Shown one piece after another: positions 24,973 to 34,554 of a stretch of 64,000 bases of DNA. Position 1 is the first letter of the stretch. Each line of letters begins with the position of its first letter. This DNA comes from Clostridia bacterium (GTDB lineage Bacteria; Bacillota; Clostridia; Oscillospirales; Acutalibacteraceae). The stretch spans positions 1 through 64,000 of the forward strand of contig JAGAJB010000013.1 in the NCBI GenBank assembly GCA_017626295.1. The letters are read 5' to 3'. Position numbers and translations under genes: made by a program. The notes beneath the pieces were generated by a model that worked only from the letters and a program-made list of their open reading frames with translations, was not told where the DNA came from and did not search any database.

Positions 24973-26776
24973 ATGGAATTTCTACACTTCAAAAGAAATT
25001 AAACCTGAGGGTTGGCTTCGCCGTCAACTTGAAATTCAGGCAGAAGGCTTAAGCGGTAATCTTCATAAAATCTGGCCCGATATTCGTGACAGCGCGTGGA
25101 TTGGCGGAAACTGTGAAGGTTGGGAAAGAGTACCCTATTGGCTTGACGGGTTTATTCCCCTTGCTTACCTTTTAGAAAATGAAGAAATGATTGCAACCGT
25201 TAAGAAGTATATTGATGCGATTGTTTCGGCACAAGAGGAAGACGGTTGGATTTGCCCTTGCAAAAAAGAAGAAAGAGCAACCTACGACACTTGGGCAACT
25301 CAACTTATTTGCAAAACCCTTAAAGTTTATTACGATTGCTCCGGTGACGAAATAATACCCAAGGTCATTTACAAAGTTCTCAAAAACTATTATGAACTCC
25401 TTAAAAGCGGCGAAATCTCCTTATTTAAATGGGGTAAATACAGATGGTTTGAAACTTTCATTTCCCTTAACTTCTTATATGAAAAATACGGTGAAGAATG
25501 GATAAAAGACCTTGCCCGAATCATTAAAGAACAAGGCTTTGACTATAACACGGCAATCGATTTCTGGAAGAAACCAAGCCACACTTGGCGAATGATTACT
25601 CATATAGTAAATATGTGTATGATGCTGAAAACCGAAGCCGTTTCTCACGAATTACTGGGCGAAGAATATACCGACAACGCTGAAAAACTCCGTGAAATTC
25701 TTGATAAGTACAACGGCACTGCCTTTGAGGGCTTCACAGGTGACGAGGTTCTTTCGGGTATTGACCCCACAAGAGGAACAGAACTTTGCGCTATTGTTGA
25801 GCAGATGTATTCTTACGAAGAAATTTTCGCCCGTACAGGTGACAATAAATGGGCAGAACGCCTTGAAATGCTTGCCTTCAATGCTCTTCCCGCTACACTC
25901 AGCGAAGATATGTGGACTCACCAATACGTTCAGCAAGTTAATCAAATCGCTTGCCAAAAAACAATGATTATGGCACCGTTCAGCACAAACGGCCCATATG
26001 CGCATACTTTCGGACTTGAGCCTAACTTTGGCTGTTGTACCGCAAACTTTAATCAAGGTTGGCCGAAATTCGCGCTTTCAACGTTTATGCACAAGGACAA
26101 CACAATAATAAACGCAGTTACGGTGCCCTCGGTTCTTAATTATAACGGTATTACAATTAAACTTGAAACCAACTACCCCTTTGATAACCAGATGCACTAT
26201 TATATTGATACAGAAAAAGATTTTGACTTTATAGTCCGTATTCCGTCTTTCGCAAAAAATCTTAAAGTAAACGGTGAAAATACAGTTGTAAAAGACCTGA
26301 AATTTGAGATTAAAACAGGTAAAACTGAAATTGAAATCGAATTCCAGACAACACCGTTTTTCAAAGAAAGACCAAATAACCTTTACGCTTTGCAAACGGG
26401 TTCTTTACTTTTCTCGGTTCCGATTAGTTATGAAAAAGAAATGCGAGAATACGTAAAAAAAGGCGTTGAACGAAAATTCCCCTATTGCGATTATCAGTTT
26501 ATTCCCAAAACACCTTGGAATTACGGCTTTTCCGACGGAAATTTTGAAGTTAAATTCAACGGAATAGGCGATGTTCCGTTTTCGCAGGATGCACCGCCCG
26601 TAACCGTAAAAGCAAATATGCAACAAATAAACTGGGGACTTAAATTCCCGTACAGAAGCGTTGCAAGAAAAACGCCGAAATCAACGAAACCGATTTCCGA
26701 AGTCAAGAAAATTGAACTTTGCCCATACGGTTGCGCAAGGCTCAGAATGACAGAAATGCCTTTGCTTAATAAATGA
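24965..26776 (+). CDS. GH127-family beta-L-arabinofuranosidase-like hydrolase
   Basis: The 603-residue protein belongs to the GH127/DUF1680 clan, cysteine-nucleophile enzymes that release beta-L-arabinofuranose. The zinc-site residues are visible: E273 and C275 in GTELCAIVE, and the adjacent cysteines C357-C358 in NFGCCTAN, where the first is the nucleophile by analogy with HypBA1. The (alpha/alpha)6 body and C-terminal beta domain fill the expected length. No signal peptide is seen. It overlaps the upstream transporter gene and ends at a strong terminator. The family also holds GH146 and uncharacterised members, so the exact arabinoside is unknown. Confidence 0.85.
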   Translation: MNKWNFYTSKEIKPEGWLRRQLEIQAEGLSGNLHKIWPDIRDSAWIGGNCEGWERVPYWLDGFIPLAYLLENEEMIATVKKYIDAIVSAQEEDGWICPCKKEERATYDTWATQLICKTLKVYYDCSGDEIIPKVIYKVLKNYYELLKSGEISLFKWGKYRWFETFISLNFLYEKYGEEWIKDLARIIKEQGFDYNTAIDFWKKPSHTWRMITHIVNMCMMLKTEAVSHELLGEEYTDNAEKLREILDKYNGTAFEGFTGDEVLSGIDPTRGTELCAIVEQMYSYEEIFARTGDNKWAERLEMLAFNALPATLSEDMWTHQYVQQVNQIACQKTMIMAPFSTNGPYAHTFGLEPNFGCCTANFNQGWPKFALSTFMHKDNTIINAVTVPSVLNYNGITIKLETNYPFDNQMHYYIDTEKDFDFIVRIPSFAKNLKVNGENTVVKDLKFEIKTGKTEIEIEFQTTPFFKERPNNLYALQTGSLLFSVPISYEKEMREYVKKGVERKFPYCDYQFIPKTPWNYGFSDGNFEVKFNGIGDVPFSQDAPPVTVKANMQQINWGLKFPYRSVARKTPKSTKPISEVKKIELCPYGCARLRMTEMPLLNK

Positions 26777-26782
26777 ATACAT

Positions 26783-26818
26783 AAAAAATCCGTTTCGAAC
26801 GAAACGGATTTTTTACGT
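26783..26818. terminator. Bidirectional terminator
   Basis: A perfect 15-bp stem (AAAAAATCCGTTTCG with CGAAACGGATTTTTT) has a two-base loop and separates the convergent GH127 and GH95-like genes. Confidence 0.92.
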
Positions 26819-26819
26819 A

Positions 26820-28913
26820 TTATATCAAAATATACTCTGCATTTTCCTGTGTTTCAAAAGAAGCTGTGTTACCGTTTCTTTCGCAAGGGATTTCTTTGTT
26901 ATCTGCTTTTCTTATTACAGACTTAATATCCGAACATTCAACAGTACATTTTCTGCCTTTAAGGCTCTTGATTTTAAGAGAAATTATTTTCTCGTTTTTA
27001 AGTTCTGCAGAAACTAAGAATGCACCGTCTGCACGCAGATTAGTAAATGCTGCATCATCATTTTTATTCCAACAAGGGAAGAGTCTTATAACACCTTGGT
27101 GGCTTTGCATAAGCATTTCGTTAACGGTCGCAGGAATTGTTGTCAGATGTTCAATACCGCCGCCGTGATGACGGAAAAGCCTGTTGGGAAGTCCGAATTC
27201 CTTTATATTCTGACGAATACCTTCAATAAGAAAATCAGGGTCAACACCAATTCTTGCACCTGCGGGGAGATATGAGTTTGAGCCGTTATCATCAAGCCGT
27301 CTGTCGTTGATGAAATATGTATTTTTCGCGATTTTAAGTAGTTTTTCGTCGCTGGAAAGACCTATTTGAGATGCGGGATAAATATGCTGAAGACCTACTG
27401 TATTTTCATTTCTCCAACGAATGCCGAATTTAGAATATCTGAAGCATTTTTTACCTTTCTTGATAAACGTGGGGAAATCACTTAAATTCTCGATAATATC
27501 TTCCCACAAGGCGTATTTTTCAGAATTAAGCCCCAGTTCCTTTGACATATCATAAACTGCGTTAAACAATAGTTTTACAAGTCCCAGAGAGTTTATGGCA
27601 TTTATTGTATTCACTTGACCGAAATGGGTGATATATCTGAATTTTTCGCCTCGGTAATAGGGAATTTCGTGGGCGGCATCGCCCTTTATTACGTATTTTC
27701 CCTTTTCTTTAACAAGATAATCTTCCCAGAATGCAGCAGTGTTCAAAACAAAATCATAATAGTTTTTGAGGGCATATTCCTTATCATAAGTTGAAAACCA
27801 ATGCATAATGGGGATTACAGAGGTATAAGCGGCGTGGCTTTTCTGACCTAGGAAAAGTATGCCGTGTTCCTTACAATCTTCCTGACTGTAAACGTCAAGA
27901 GCCTTCGGTCCGAAACTTACAGGGAAAGCATAACCCCTGCAACCAAACAAACCCGCCATTCTTTTCGCTTCGTTTTTCATCTCGTTAACAGGTGTCATAT
28001 ACCCGTCAAAAAGTTCGGGATGATTAGAGGAAAAGACACAGTAATAGGGCGCCTCGTAGTTATAATTCATATGGTAATCCCCTGCCCAAGGGAAGAAATC
28101 ATCGGTTACAAAGTTTCCGAATAATCCGGGAGGAAATGCACGGTTTCCCATACACCCTGCAAGGTGATACAGGCTTGAATTATAAAAACTTTCAATTTCT
28201 TTATACGGAAGTGTTACCTTTGAGGCAGAGAAGAATTTCTCCCATTTCTCCTGTGTTCTTTTTTTATCTTCGTTATAATTGCAATTCAGAACCATATCAA
28301 CACCTTTGTTGATATACTCGCTGTCGTCAAAATTTGTAACAACCGAAATACAATAACGCGCGGTTTTAAAGCCGTCTGCAATACTTGTATCAATTTCTCT
28401 TAAGCAAACAACTACAGCCGATTCTCTTTCAACCTCTTCACCGCAGAATTTACGGGAATAGCATTTCACATCACTTTCCTCAAACACGGAATTTTCCGAA
28501 TTACAAGTGTCGGGAAGCAAGATGTTAACACTGGGAATTTTTTCCGATTCGGGTGTTTTGATTTCAAAGTAAATAAGATTTTCGGGAGCAACAAAAAACT
28601 CAATTTCAGTACCGGAGAATTTACACTCAAGAAGACCTTTGTCAAAATATTGCTTGATATTGTATTCATTCAAATTAACGTGACCGATTCTCAAATCGCC
28701 TACGGTTTTTATTCCGCCGTCTTTATGCACACCCGAGGTAAATTTCCAAAAATCGCACTTTGAAATGTGTATAACAAGGTCTTTTTCGTCGTTATCAAAA
28801 ACAACTCCAAGATCACCGTTACCGCACATTGCACCTGCAGGTATTTTATAAACCGCACCGCCGCTGTTTATATTTACAGGCTTTGAGGTTATTTCGTTAA
28901 AATATGTGTTCAT
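26820..28913 (-). CDS. GH95-like (six-hairpin) glycoside hydrolase
   Basis: The 697-residue cytosolic protein resembles the alpha-L-fucosidase family GH95. It has an N-terminal beta-sandwich (GAMCGNGDLGVVFDND), the (alpha/alpha)6 domain with WAGDYHMNYNYEAPYY, and the C-terminal family block EMLMQSHQGVIRLFPCW followed by LRADGAFLVSAEL. GH95 also holds alpha-L-galactosidase-like enzymes, and the catalytic Asn/Asp/Glu set could not be assigned with certainty. It is a single gene facing the GH127 operon. Its position near the SGNH hydrolase (62 bases upstream) suggests joint action on acylated fucose- or galactose-bearing glycans. Confidence 0.75.
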   Translation of the reverse strand: MNTYFNEITSKPVNINSGGAVYKIPAGAMCGNGDLGVVFDNDEKDLVIHISKCDFWKFTSGVHKDGGIKTVGDLRIGHVNLNEYNIKQYFDKGLLECKFSGTEIEFFVAPENLIYFEIKTPESEKIPSVNILLPDTCNSENSVFEESDVKCYSRKFCGEEVERESAVVVCLREIDTSIADGFKTARYCISVVTNFDDSEYINKGVDMVLNCNYNEDKKRTQEKWEKFFSASKVTLPYKEIESFYNSSLYHLAGCMGNRAFPPGLFGNFVTDDFFPWAGDYHMNYNYEAPYYCVFSSNHPELFDGYMTPVNEMKNEAKRMAGLFGCRGYAFPVSFGPKALDVYSQEDCKEHGILFLGQKSHAAYTSVIPIMHWFSTYDKEYALKNYYDFVLNTAAFWEDYLVKEKGKYVIKGDAAHEIPYYRGEKFRYITHFGQVNTINAINSLGLVKLLFNAVYDMSKELGLNSEKYALWEDIIENLSDFPTFIKKGKKCFRYSKFGIRWRNENTVGLQHIYPASQIGLSSDEKLLKIAKNTYFINDRRLDDNGSNSYLPAGARIGVDPDFLIEGIRQNIKEFGLPNRLFRHHGGGIEHLTTIPATVNEMLMQSHQGVIRLFPCWNKNDDAAFTNLRADGAFLVSAELKNEKIISLKIKSLKGRKCTVECSDIKSVIRKADNKEIPCERNGNTASFETQENAEYILI

Positions 28914-28975
28914 TGTATATCACCGTAATTTATTTTATATGTATTTTTATCAAGGTTAGCAATAAATAACAGAAA

Positions 28976-30156
28976 TCATTTAAACCAGTTTAAATCAATA
29001 TTATCTGCAACGATTTTTCCGCCAAGTTTATTGGAATGAACATAGTCTTTTCCAAGATATTCTTTCCTTGTGCAAGTAGGCTTATCCGGATTCACGCACA
29101 AACTCGCCTGGTCATAAACTGAGTGGAAATATTTTTTATTCTCTTCAAGGAGCCTGTTAATTTCCGTAACCATCGCTTCTTTTTCAGGTCGGGAATCAAT
29201 ACTTTCTCCAAAGTTTAAAATATTGAAAACAATTAACTTTTTGCCGTGTTTTTTCAGTTCTTCTGATACGCGTATCATTGCATTTAAAAATTCTTCGGGT
29301 GTCGGTTTTTCTGTCTTAGGAGCAGCAATTGTACCGTACTGAAGAAAATCGTTTGTACCGAGAGCAATAATAACGAATTCAACGTCGGGATAGTTGAGAA
29401 TGTCCCTGTGCAAACGGTTCAGACCGCTTTTACCGAACAGGCCTTTACAGATAAATCGTTTGTGGAAATCTCTCAGAAGACGTGTTCCCATAATAGATTT
29501 ATTGATAACGGAATACCTGCCGAAAAAGTTTTGACGTATTCTGTCTGAAAACATATTTGTCCAATACCCTTGCTGACTGATGGAGTCACCGTGAACAACA
29601 ATTGAACTTGCATTTGTATCATTGAGCATCTGAACAGACTGAAAAAGCGGTATCGGCTTGTGAAAATACATTTTAAGAACAACCGAAGCAATCTCGCGAA
29701 CTTTATCACGGACTCGTCTTTGGTTTTCGATTTTCGGACTGTGGGAAACATCACTGTTAACCGTTAAAAGACCCGCATCATCAATAAGATTACCGCTGCG
29801 AAGCGCACCTTTTTCCACATAGGCGTTAATGCAAAAATATTCACCTGCCACTATGTCAAGGTCAACTTCATCGCTTAAAACAACCTCGCCTGCTTTAAGG
29901 CAAAGAGATTTTTGGGAATTTACCGTTGCGGTTTTACACTCCCCTGTAAAATTGCCGTCTTTATCGCATCCGGCAACTGACAATGCACCTATAACCACAT
30001 CATTTTTTGCACATTCGTTGGAAAGTTCAAAGCGAACACTTTTTCCCGATAACGCGGATTTTATAACAAGTCTGAAAGTTTTTTGCAGGATGGGTAATAG
30101 AAAAATGAAAATGCAGAATGAGCCTGTCCCCAAACCTGAACCCATTTGTTATTCAT
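28976..30156 (-). pseudogene. SGNH/GDSL hydrolase with a frameshift in the N-terminal domain
   Basis: The bulk of the gene encodes an SGNH esterase: block I VVHGDSISQQGYW, the GTNDF block III, and block V DYVHSNKLGG with the Asp and His of the triad. The natural start is ATG 30156, with GGAGGG upstream, and gives MNNKWVQVWGQAHSAFSFFY, ending in SCKK. That frame then stops after 31 residues. The homologous continuation TFRLVIKSALSGK lies in the -1 frame. The switch falls in a run of six A (30077-30082 region); one more A would restore a single open frame. This may be a true mutation, a slippery site or a sequencing error. Such proteins normally deacetylate sugars. Confidence 0.75.
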
Positions 30157-30234
30157 ACAAAATCCCTCCGTTTTCTTATAATATAACACTCCTTTGCGTT
30201 GGTTTTCAAGACGTTATACAATTTATCCTCTTCA

Positions 30235-30263
30235 TTGACACAAAAAAAGCAGTGTGATAATAT
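30235..30263 (+). promoter_or_regulatory. Promoter of the epimerase-ribokinase operon
   Basis: TTGACA at 30235-30240 and TAATAT at 30258-30263, 17 bases apart, lie about 35 bases before the epimerase start. Confidence 0.65.
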
Positions 30264-30298
30264 AGATTAAACGATTACAACTGAAAGGTTGAGGAATT

Positions 30299-30964
30299 TT
30301 GAAAAAACTCTTATCTGCATCTTTAATGTGTGCTGACCTTACAAACCTCATTGCATCTGTAAAAGAACTTGAAAAGGCAGGTATAGACTACCTGCATATT
30401 GATATTATGGACGGGAGTTTTGTTCCCAATATTACGTTGGGTTTTGATTTGGTCAACGCCATAAAAAAAGTAACCGACATTCCTTTGGATATTCATATGA
30501 TGGTTAACGAACCCTCCAAGTTTATTGACAGAATGAATCTTTCCGAAAATGATATTTTATGTATACATTATGAATCGGAAATACATATCCACCGCACCCT
30601 TGAAATGATTAAAAACAAAGGTTGCAAGACAGGTCTTGCAATAAATCCCCAAACCCCTGTTGAAAACATAAAACACCTTACGGATTATATTGATATGCTT
30701 TTGGTTATGACTGTAAGTCCGGGTTTTACAGGTCAAAAAATGTTTATGGGTGCTGAGAAGAAAGTAAAAGAGGCGCGTAAACTTTTAGAAGAATGGAGTT
30801 GCTCTGATATGCTCATTGAGGTTGACGGCAATATAAGTCTTCCTAACGGCAGAAAACTTTCCCAATGCGGAGCCGATATTTTTGTTCTCGGCACAAGTGC
30901 TTTGTTTTTAAAAGACAAAACCATCATTGACGCTGCCGAAGATTTCAAGGCAGTTCTGGAGTGA
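30299..30964 (+). CDS. Ribulose-phosphate 3-epimerase family protein
   Basis: The 221-residue TIM-barrel protein is of the RPE/allulose-6-phosphate epimerase family. It has the family marks HIDIMDGSFVPNITLG, DIHMMVNEPSKF and VSPGFTGQKMF with the metal-binding His and Asp residues. It starts at TTG 30299, supported by TTGAGG upstream. It is followed closely by a ribokinase-like gene, which suggests phosphorylation of a pentose or a rare sugar and its epimerisation into the pentose phosphate pathway. Allulose-6-phosphate 3-epimerase is an alternative to the housekeeping pentose enzyme. Confidence 0.85.
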   Translation: MKKLLSASLMCADLTNLIASVKELEKAGIDYLHIDIMDGSFVPNITLGFDLVNAIKKVTDIPLDIHMMVNEPSKFIDRMNLSENDILCIHYESEIHIHRTLEMIKNKGCKTGLAINPQTPVENIKHLTDYIDMLLVMTVSPGFTGQKMFMGAEKKVKEARKLLEEWSCSDMLIEVDGNISLPNGRKLSQCGADIFVLGTSALFLKDKTIIDAAEDFKAVLE

Positions 30965-30968
30965 TTTT

Positions 30969-31880
30969 ATGTATAAAAATATTCGTGCCGCTGTTGTAGG
31001 CAGTATAAATATGGATTTAATTCTCAATATGCAGAAAGTTCCCGAAGTGGGCGAAAACGTTTTGGGTACGGACTACGGCTATGCAAACGGCGGCAAAGGT
31101 GCAAATCAGGCAACTGCTTTAGCAAAACTCGGTGCGCAGGTTAAAATGGTCGGCAAAGTTGCAGATGATACAAACGGCAACAAACTTCTGGAGAATTTAA
31201 GAAACAACAATATTGATGTTTCCGGTGTTGCTACCGACGGTACTCAAACAGGACTTGCCGCAATCATTCTGGACGGTGAGGGAAGAAACAGAATTGTAGT
31301 TTACGAAGGTGCAAATGCCGAAATAGAACCTCAAAAGGCTCTTCAGGATATAGGAACAGACATTGACCTTTTGCTTTTGCAGTTTGAAACGAATGAGGAA
31401 GTTGTTGTAAACTGCGTTAACCACGCTGTAAAGAACAATATAACGACAGTTATTGACTGCGGTCCTGCAAAGAATTTCAGTTTGGAAAAAATGCAAGGCG
31501 CAACAATACTCTCCCCCAACGAAAGCGAAACCAAGGCTTTGACAGACATATATCCCGACACGGAAGAAAATATTTTGAAAGCCTCAAAAATATTGGAGGA
31601 AAGAAGTAAGGCCGAATTTATTGTTCTTAAACTCGGCGAAAGAGGTTGTTCACTCTGGGGCGGAAAAGAATTAAAACTTTTCCCCTCTTACAAAAGCAAA
31701 GTCATAGATACAACTGCCGCAGGCGACTGTTTTACCGCCGCATTGGCTCTGGAATATGTAAAAAATGGCGATATTCATACCGCTTGCGATATGGGAAACA
31801 AAGCGGGCTCAATAGCCGTCAGCCGAATGGGCGCGCAAAGTTCAATGCCCACTGTTGAGGAAATCTACCAAATAAAATAA
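30969..31880 (+). CDS. rbsK: Ribokinase (PfkB family)
   Basis: The 303-residue protein is a PfkB sugar kinase closest to ribokinase. Signature 1 lies in YANGGKGANQATALAKLG, and signature 2 with the catalytic base is DTTAAGDCFTAALA near residue 245. INMDLIL and VGENVLGTDY contribute sugar contacts. ATG 30969 has GGAG in the end of the upstream gene, four bases from its stop. With the epimerase it forms a two-gene operon ending at a terminator. The phosphorylated sugar could be ribose or a related pentose. Confidence 0.85.
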   Translation: MYKNIRAAVVGSINMDLILNMQKVPEVGENVLGTDYGYANGGKGANQATALAKLGAQVKMVGKVADDTNGNKLLENLRNNNIDVSGVATDGTQTGLAAIILDGEGRNRIVVYEGANAEIEPQKALQDIGTDIDLLLLQFETNEEVVVNCVNHAVKNNITTVIDCGPAKNFSLEKMQGATILSPNESETKALTDIYPDTEENILKASKILEERSKAEFIVLKLGERGCSLWGGKELKLFPSYKSKVIDTTAAGDCFTAALALEYVKNGDIHTACDMGNKAGSIAVSRMGAQSSMPTVEEIYQIK

Positions 31881-31897
31881 AAAATATCTGTAACTAA

Positions 31898-31933
31898 AAA
31901 GAAAGTGGCAACTGTCTGCCACTTTCTTTATTA
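31898..31933. terminator. Terminator after rbsK
   Basis: A perfect 13-bp stem (AAAGAAAGTGGCA with TGCCACTTTCTTT) around ACTGTC, with T-rich and A-rich flanks, ends the operon and may also serve the convergent phosphoesterase gene. Confidence 0.9.
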
Positions 31934-31986
31934 TTTAATCGTATATCAAGACGAAAAACGCCGTGATGTACCGAAAGATTTAAATT

Positions 31987-33369
31987 TTAGGCGTACGGAG
32001 TTCGACTCCCGTCGGCTATAGTCAAAATTGCATTGTAATCATCAATTTCATAGTTTCCTGCGGTATGCTTGAGTATGTGATAGAGGTCTGCCTTCTTACC
32101 GTCCCAGCCTTTGACATCTATCCTTTTGAGTATGAAATTTATTCTCTTAAGAAGGTTAATCCATACGTCACCCTTTGGTGTACCTTCAGTATAACTTTGA
32201 TTACCTTCAAAGACACCACGAACAAGATCTGTTGCATAATCGAGCGCACGCATATTTTTTATACTATTATCACATTTGATGAACAGCAGTCTTGCCAGCG
32301 TACCGACTTTAACTTTGCATATAAATTTTCCCGCTATGCGCAGTACTTTTTTTGTTATCCCCTTATCCTTTATACCCAGTTTTCTCATGGCACGTTCTGT
32401 GTCATCTCTCATATCTGTAATGATATTTATAATCATTCTGTCAAACATATCGGAAAGGTACTTTTTACAGTCATCGGTATCCCATTCAAAGTCGGGTGTG
32501 GGGATACTTTTGATGTCAATAGTTTTTTCATCAAGCACACTCACATGTCTTATAAAAGCAGGGTCGGCAATAACTGAACCTGTGGTAATGTCATAAAGTT
32601 TGTTGCCTTTTTCCGTTACCAATTCATTTATGCTCTGATTATGCATATGTCCTGTGAAAATAATATGTATACCGTTATCTGCAAGGAAAGTTGCAAATTT
32701 ATAAGCATCTCTGATAAGTATGGGCGAAATTAACGAAAACAAAGGCTGTCCCGGAAGAATGGGATAGTGACACATAGCAACAATTGTCTGGTTGTCTTCC
32801 TGTGCTTTTTTTGCCTGTTCTTTAATCCACTCTAACTGCTCATCAAAGAAATAGTGTTTACCGTCTTTTTTCAGGTCACAGTTAAGTGCCATAAGTCGCA
32901 CATCATCGGAAAGTTGTGCAACATAGGAAAGATGTTCCTCATCAAATGCAATTGCATCACCAAAGCCGAAATCCCTATACATAGTGAGCAACTCATTTCT
33001 TTCGGTGTGTTCCGGAGAATATCTGCCGTTTTCACCAAATGCAAATGTATCCTCTCTTTTCCATTTAAAATCATGGTCGGCAGTAACAACATAGATTTTT
33101 TTACCGCTGCTTTTCAGGTCATACAGAAGTTTGAGAAAACCTTCGTGACTCTTTTTCTCTCCGTTAAAAGCCAAATCACCTGCTATAAGTACAATGTCTG
33201 CCTCATCGGCTTTTTTCAAAAATTCAAAAACGCTTTTGTTTATGCTCTCGGTTTCAGCAAAACACTTTTGCTCGTAATGCATAAAGTCTTCGTATTCTTT
33301 TCCGCTGCAACCCGATGCGGTATCGAAAAAATGCGGGTCTGTCATTACATAGAATTTCAATTGCTTCAT
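31987..33369 (-). CDS. Cytosolic calcineurin-like metallophosphoesterase
   Basis: The 460-residue protein has a metallophosphoesterase core in its first 290 residues: TDPHFF, IAGDLAFNGE, the AD-H-D variant VVTADHDFKW where most families have GNHD, CHYP and TGHMHN. The C-terminal 170 residues are helical and basic and end in a short domain that I do not recognise. It has no signal peptide, unlike the enzyme at 22.2 kb. A ribosome site is weak. It lies alone between the rbsK terminator and DUF2804. Whether it cleaves a cyclic nucleotide, a phospholipid or a sugar phosphate is open. Confidence 0.75.
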   Translation of the reverse strand: MKQLKFYVMTDPHFFDTASGCSGKEYEDFMHYEQKCFAETESINKSVFEFLKKADEADIVLIAGDLAFNGEKKSHEGFLKLLYDLKSSGKKIYVVTADHDFKWKREDTFAFGENGRYSPEHTERNELLTMYRDFGFGDAIAFDEEHLSYVAQLSDDVRLMALNCDLKKDGKHYFFDEQLEWIKEQAKKAQEDNQTIVAMCHYPILPGQPLFSLISPILIRDAYKFATFLADNGIHIIFTGHMHNQSINELVTEKGNKLYDITTGSVIADPAFIRHVSVLDEKTIDIKSIPTPDFEWDTDDCKKYLSDMFDRMIINIITDMRDDTERAMRKLGIKDKGITKKVLRIAGKFICKVKVGTLARLLFIKCDNSIKNMRALDYATDLVRGVFEGNQSYTEGTPKGDVWINLLKRINFILKRIDVKGWDGKKADLYHILKHTAGNYEIDDYNAILTIADGSRTPYA

Positions 33370-33411
33370 ATGCTTAAATTTCCCCTTAATTGATACTTTT
33401 ATATTATCAAA

Positions 33412-34509
33412 TTACCATCTGTTTTCCACGTATTCACAGAATGTGAAAAGGTCTTTTATTTGTAGTTTAGTGCCGTCATCCAGGGTAACATCACCGTTCC
33501 ATATTCCGAAAACCTGGTGGCAGTTCATTCTACCCACTTTAAAATCCACATCCGAATGGTTGTCAAGAGTAGGCATCATAGTCATATTGAATCTGCCGTC
33601 CTCGGAAATAAATTTCCACGTTTCAAGAAATCTGTCTTTCGGGAATTTTTCAACGTCAACTGCACCGATTTTATGCACCTTGCCGTCATAAAAAATGCAA
33701 GTTTCAGTAGCATTGATTTCGTTACCGATAGCCCAGGTTATTTCAAAACCGAAAAGGTGTTTTTCACCCTTTTCATCAGTTATGTACTGATTACCGCTGC
33801 CCCAATACCAAACCATTTTGTGCGGAGTGTTAACTCTGCCCCAGTCGAGTGTACAGAAGGCATTTTCCTTTGAAAACTCGTATACGTAATCCCCAAACTT
33901 AAACGTACCCTCACAAGGCATACACATCTGCTTCGTGGTCATAAAATATTTGGTTTCATCCTCGTCAAAGGGAAAAACCGTTGTAATATTTTCAAGACCT
34001 TCGGGTATATCCATAGAAATGTTAACTTCCACAGGTTTCTTTTTAAACGAGCCTTTGTACCGTAAAGTTCGCTCGGTTTCTTTGGTGTGAAAATCAAATT
34101 CCGTCTTACCGATTTTTTCTTTAAAACGGTTTGGCACATCACCCTTTGCAGGCGGAACATATTTGTTACCGCCAACAAAATACTGTACGGAATCGCAGAT
34201 AACCTCACCTGTTTTAAGGTCAACCAACTTCGCCGCCACATATCCGCCTATGTTGATGTTGGCAAAACTAACAAGAATCTGCATTTCGTCACCAACATGA
34301 ATGGTGTAAAAATCCCACTCTTTACGGCTGATTATACCCTTTTTAACATAATCCCTGTTGTATTCAAAAACGTTGCTCCTCGCCCAACCTTTACAGAGCA
34401 ACGTCCCGTCAGAAGCAAGAAGCGGAACATCCGCAGTATACTCCACCTGCTTCGACCTCTCCGCCCACTCACTAAACGGCACATAAGTCCGCTTCAATTC
34501 ATCAGTCAT
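33412..34509 (-). CDS. DUF2804 family protein
   Basis: The 365-residue protein matches the DUF2804 family, beta-rich proteins related in fold to AttH/lipocalin-type domains. Family marks are LDWGRVNTPHKMVWYWGSG and the tail HQVFGIWNGDVTLDDG. No signal peptide or membrane span is present. Function is unknown in general. It has an AGGAGA ribosome site and stands 45 bases downstream of hsdR on the same strand, so read-through from the restriction island is possible. Confidence 0.8.
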   Translation of the reverse strand: MTDELKRTYVPFSEWAERSKQVEYTADVPLLASDGTLLCKGWARSNVFEYNRDYVKKGIISRKEWDFYTIHVGDEMQILVSFANINIGGYVAAKLVDLKTGEVICDSVQYFVGGNKYVPPAKGDVPNRFKEKIGKTEFDFHTKETERTLRYKGSFKKKPVEVNISMDIPEGLENITTVFPFDEDETKYFMTTKQMCMPCEGTFKFGDYVYEFSKENAFCTLDWGRVNTPHKMVWYWGSGNQYITDEKGEKHLFGFEITWAIGNEINATETCIFYDGKVHKIGAVDVEKFPKDRFLETWKFISEDGRFNMTMMPTLDNHSDVDFKVGRMNCHQVFGIWNGDVTLDDGTKLQIKDLFTFCEYVENRW

Positions 34510-34554
34510 TTTCTTTTCTCCTATGTAGTTTGAATCAAATATTATTTCTCACCT

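Noticed and set aside
30060-30156. Programmed -1 frameshift in the SGNH gene
   Set aside because: The run C-AAA-AAA lacks the canonical X-XXY-YYZ heptamer and no downstream pseudoknot is evident; an ordinary one-base loss is simpler.
31989-32020. GTTCGACTCCCG resembling a tRNA T-arm
   Set aside because: It lies in frame at the C-terminus of the phosphoesterase gene (residues GSRTPYA) and no acceptor, D or anticodon arms are found around it.
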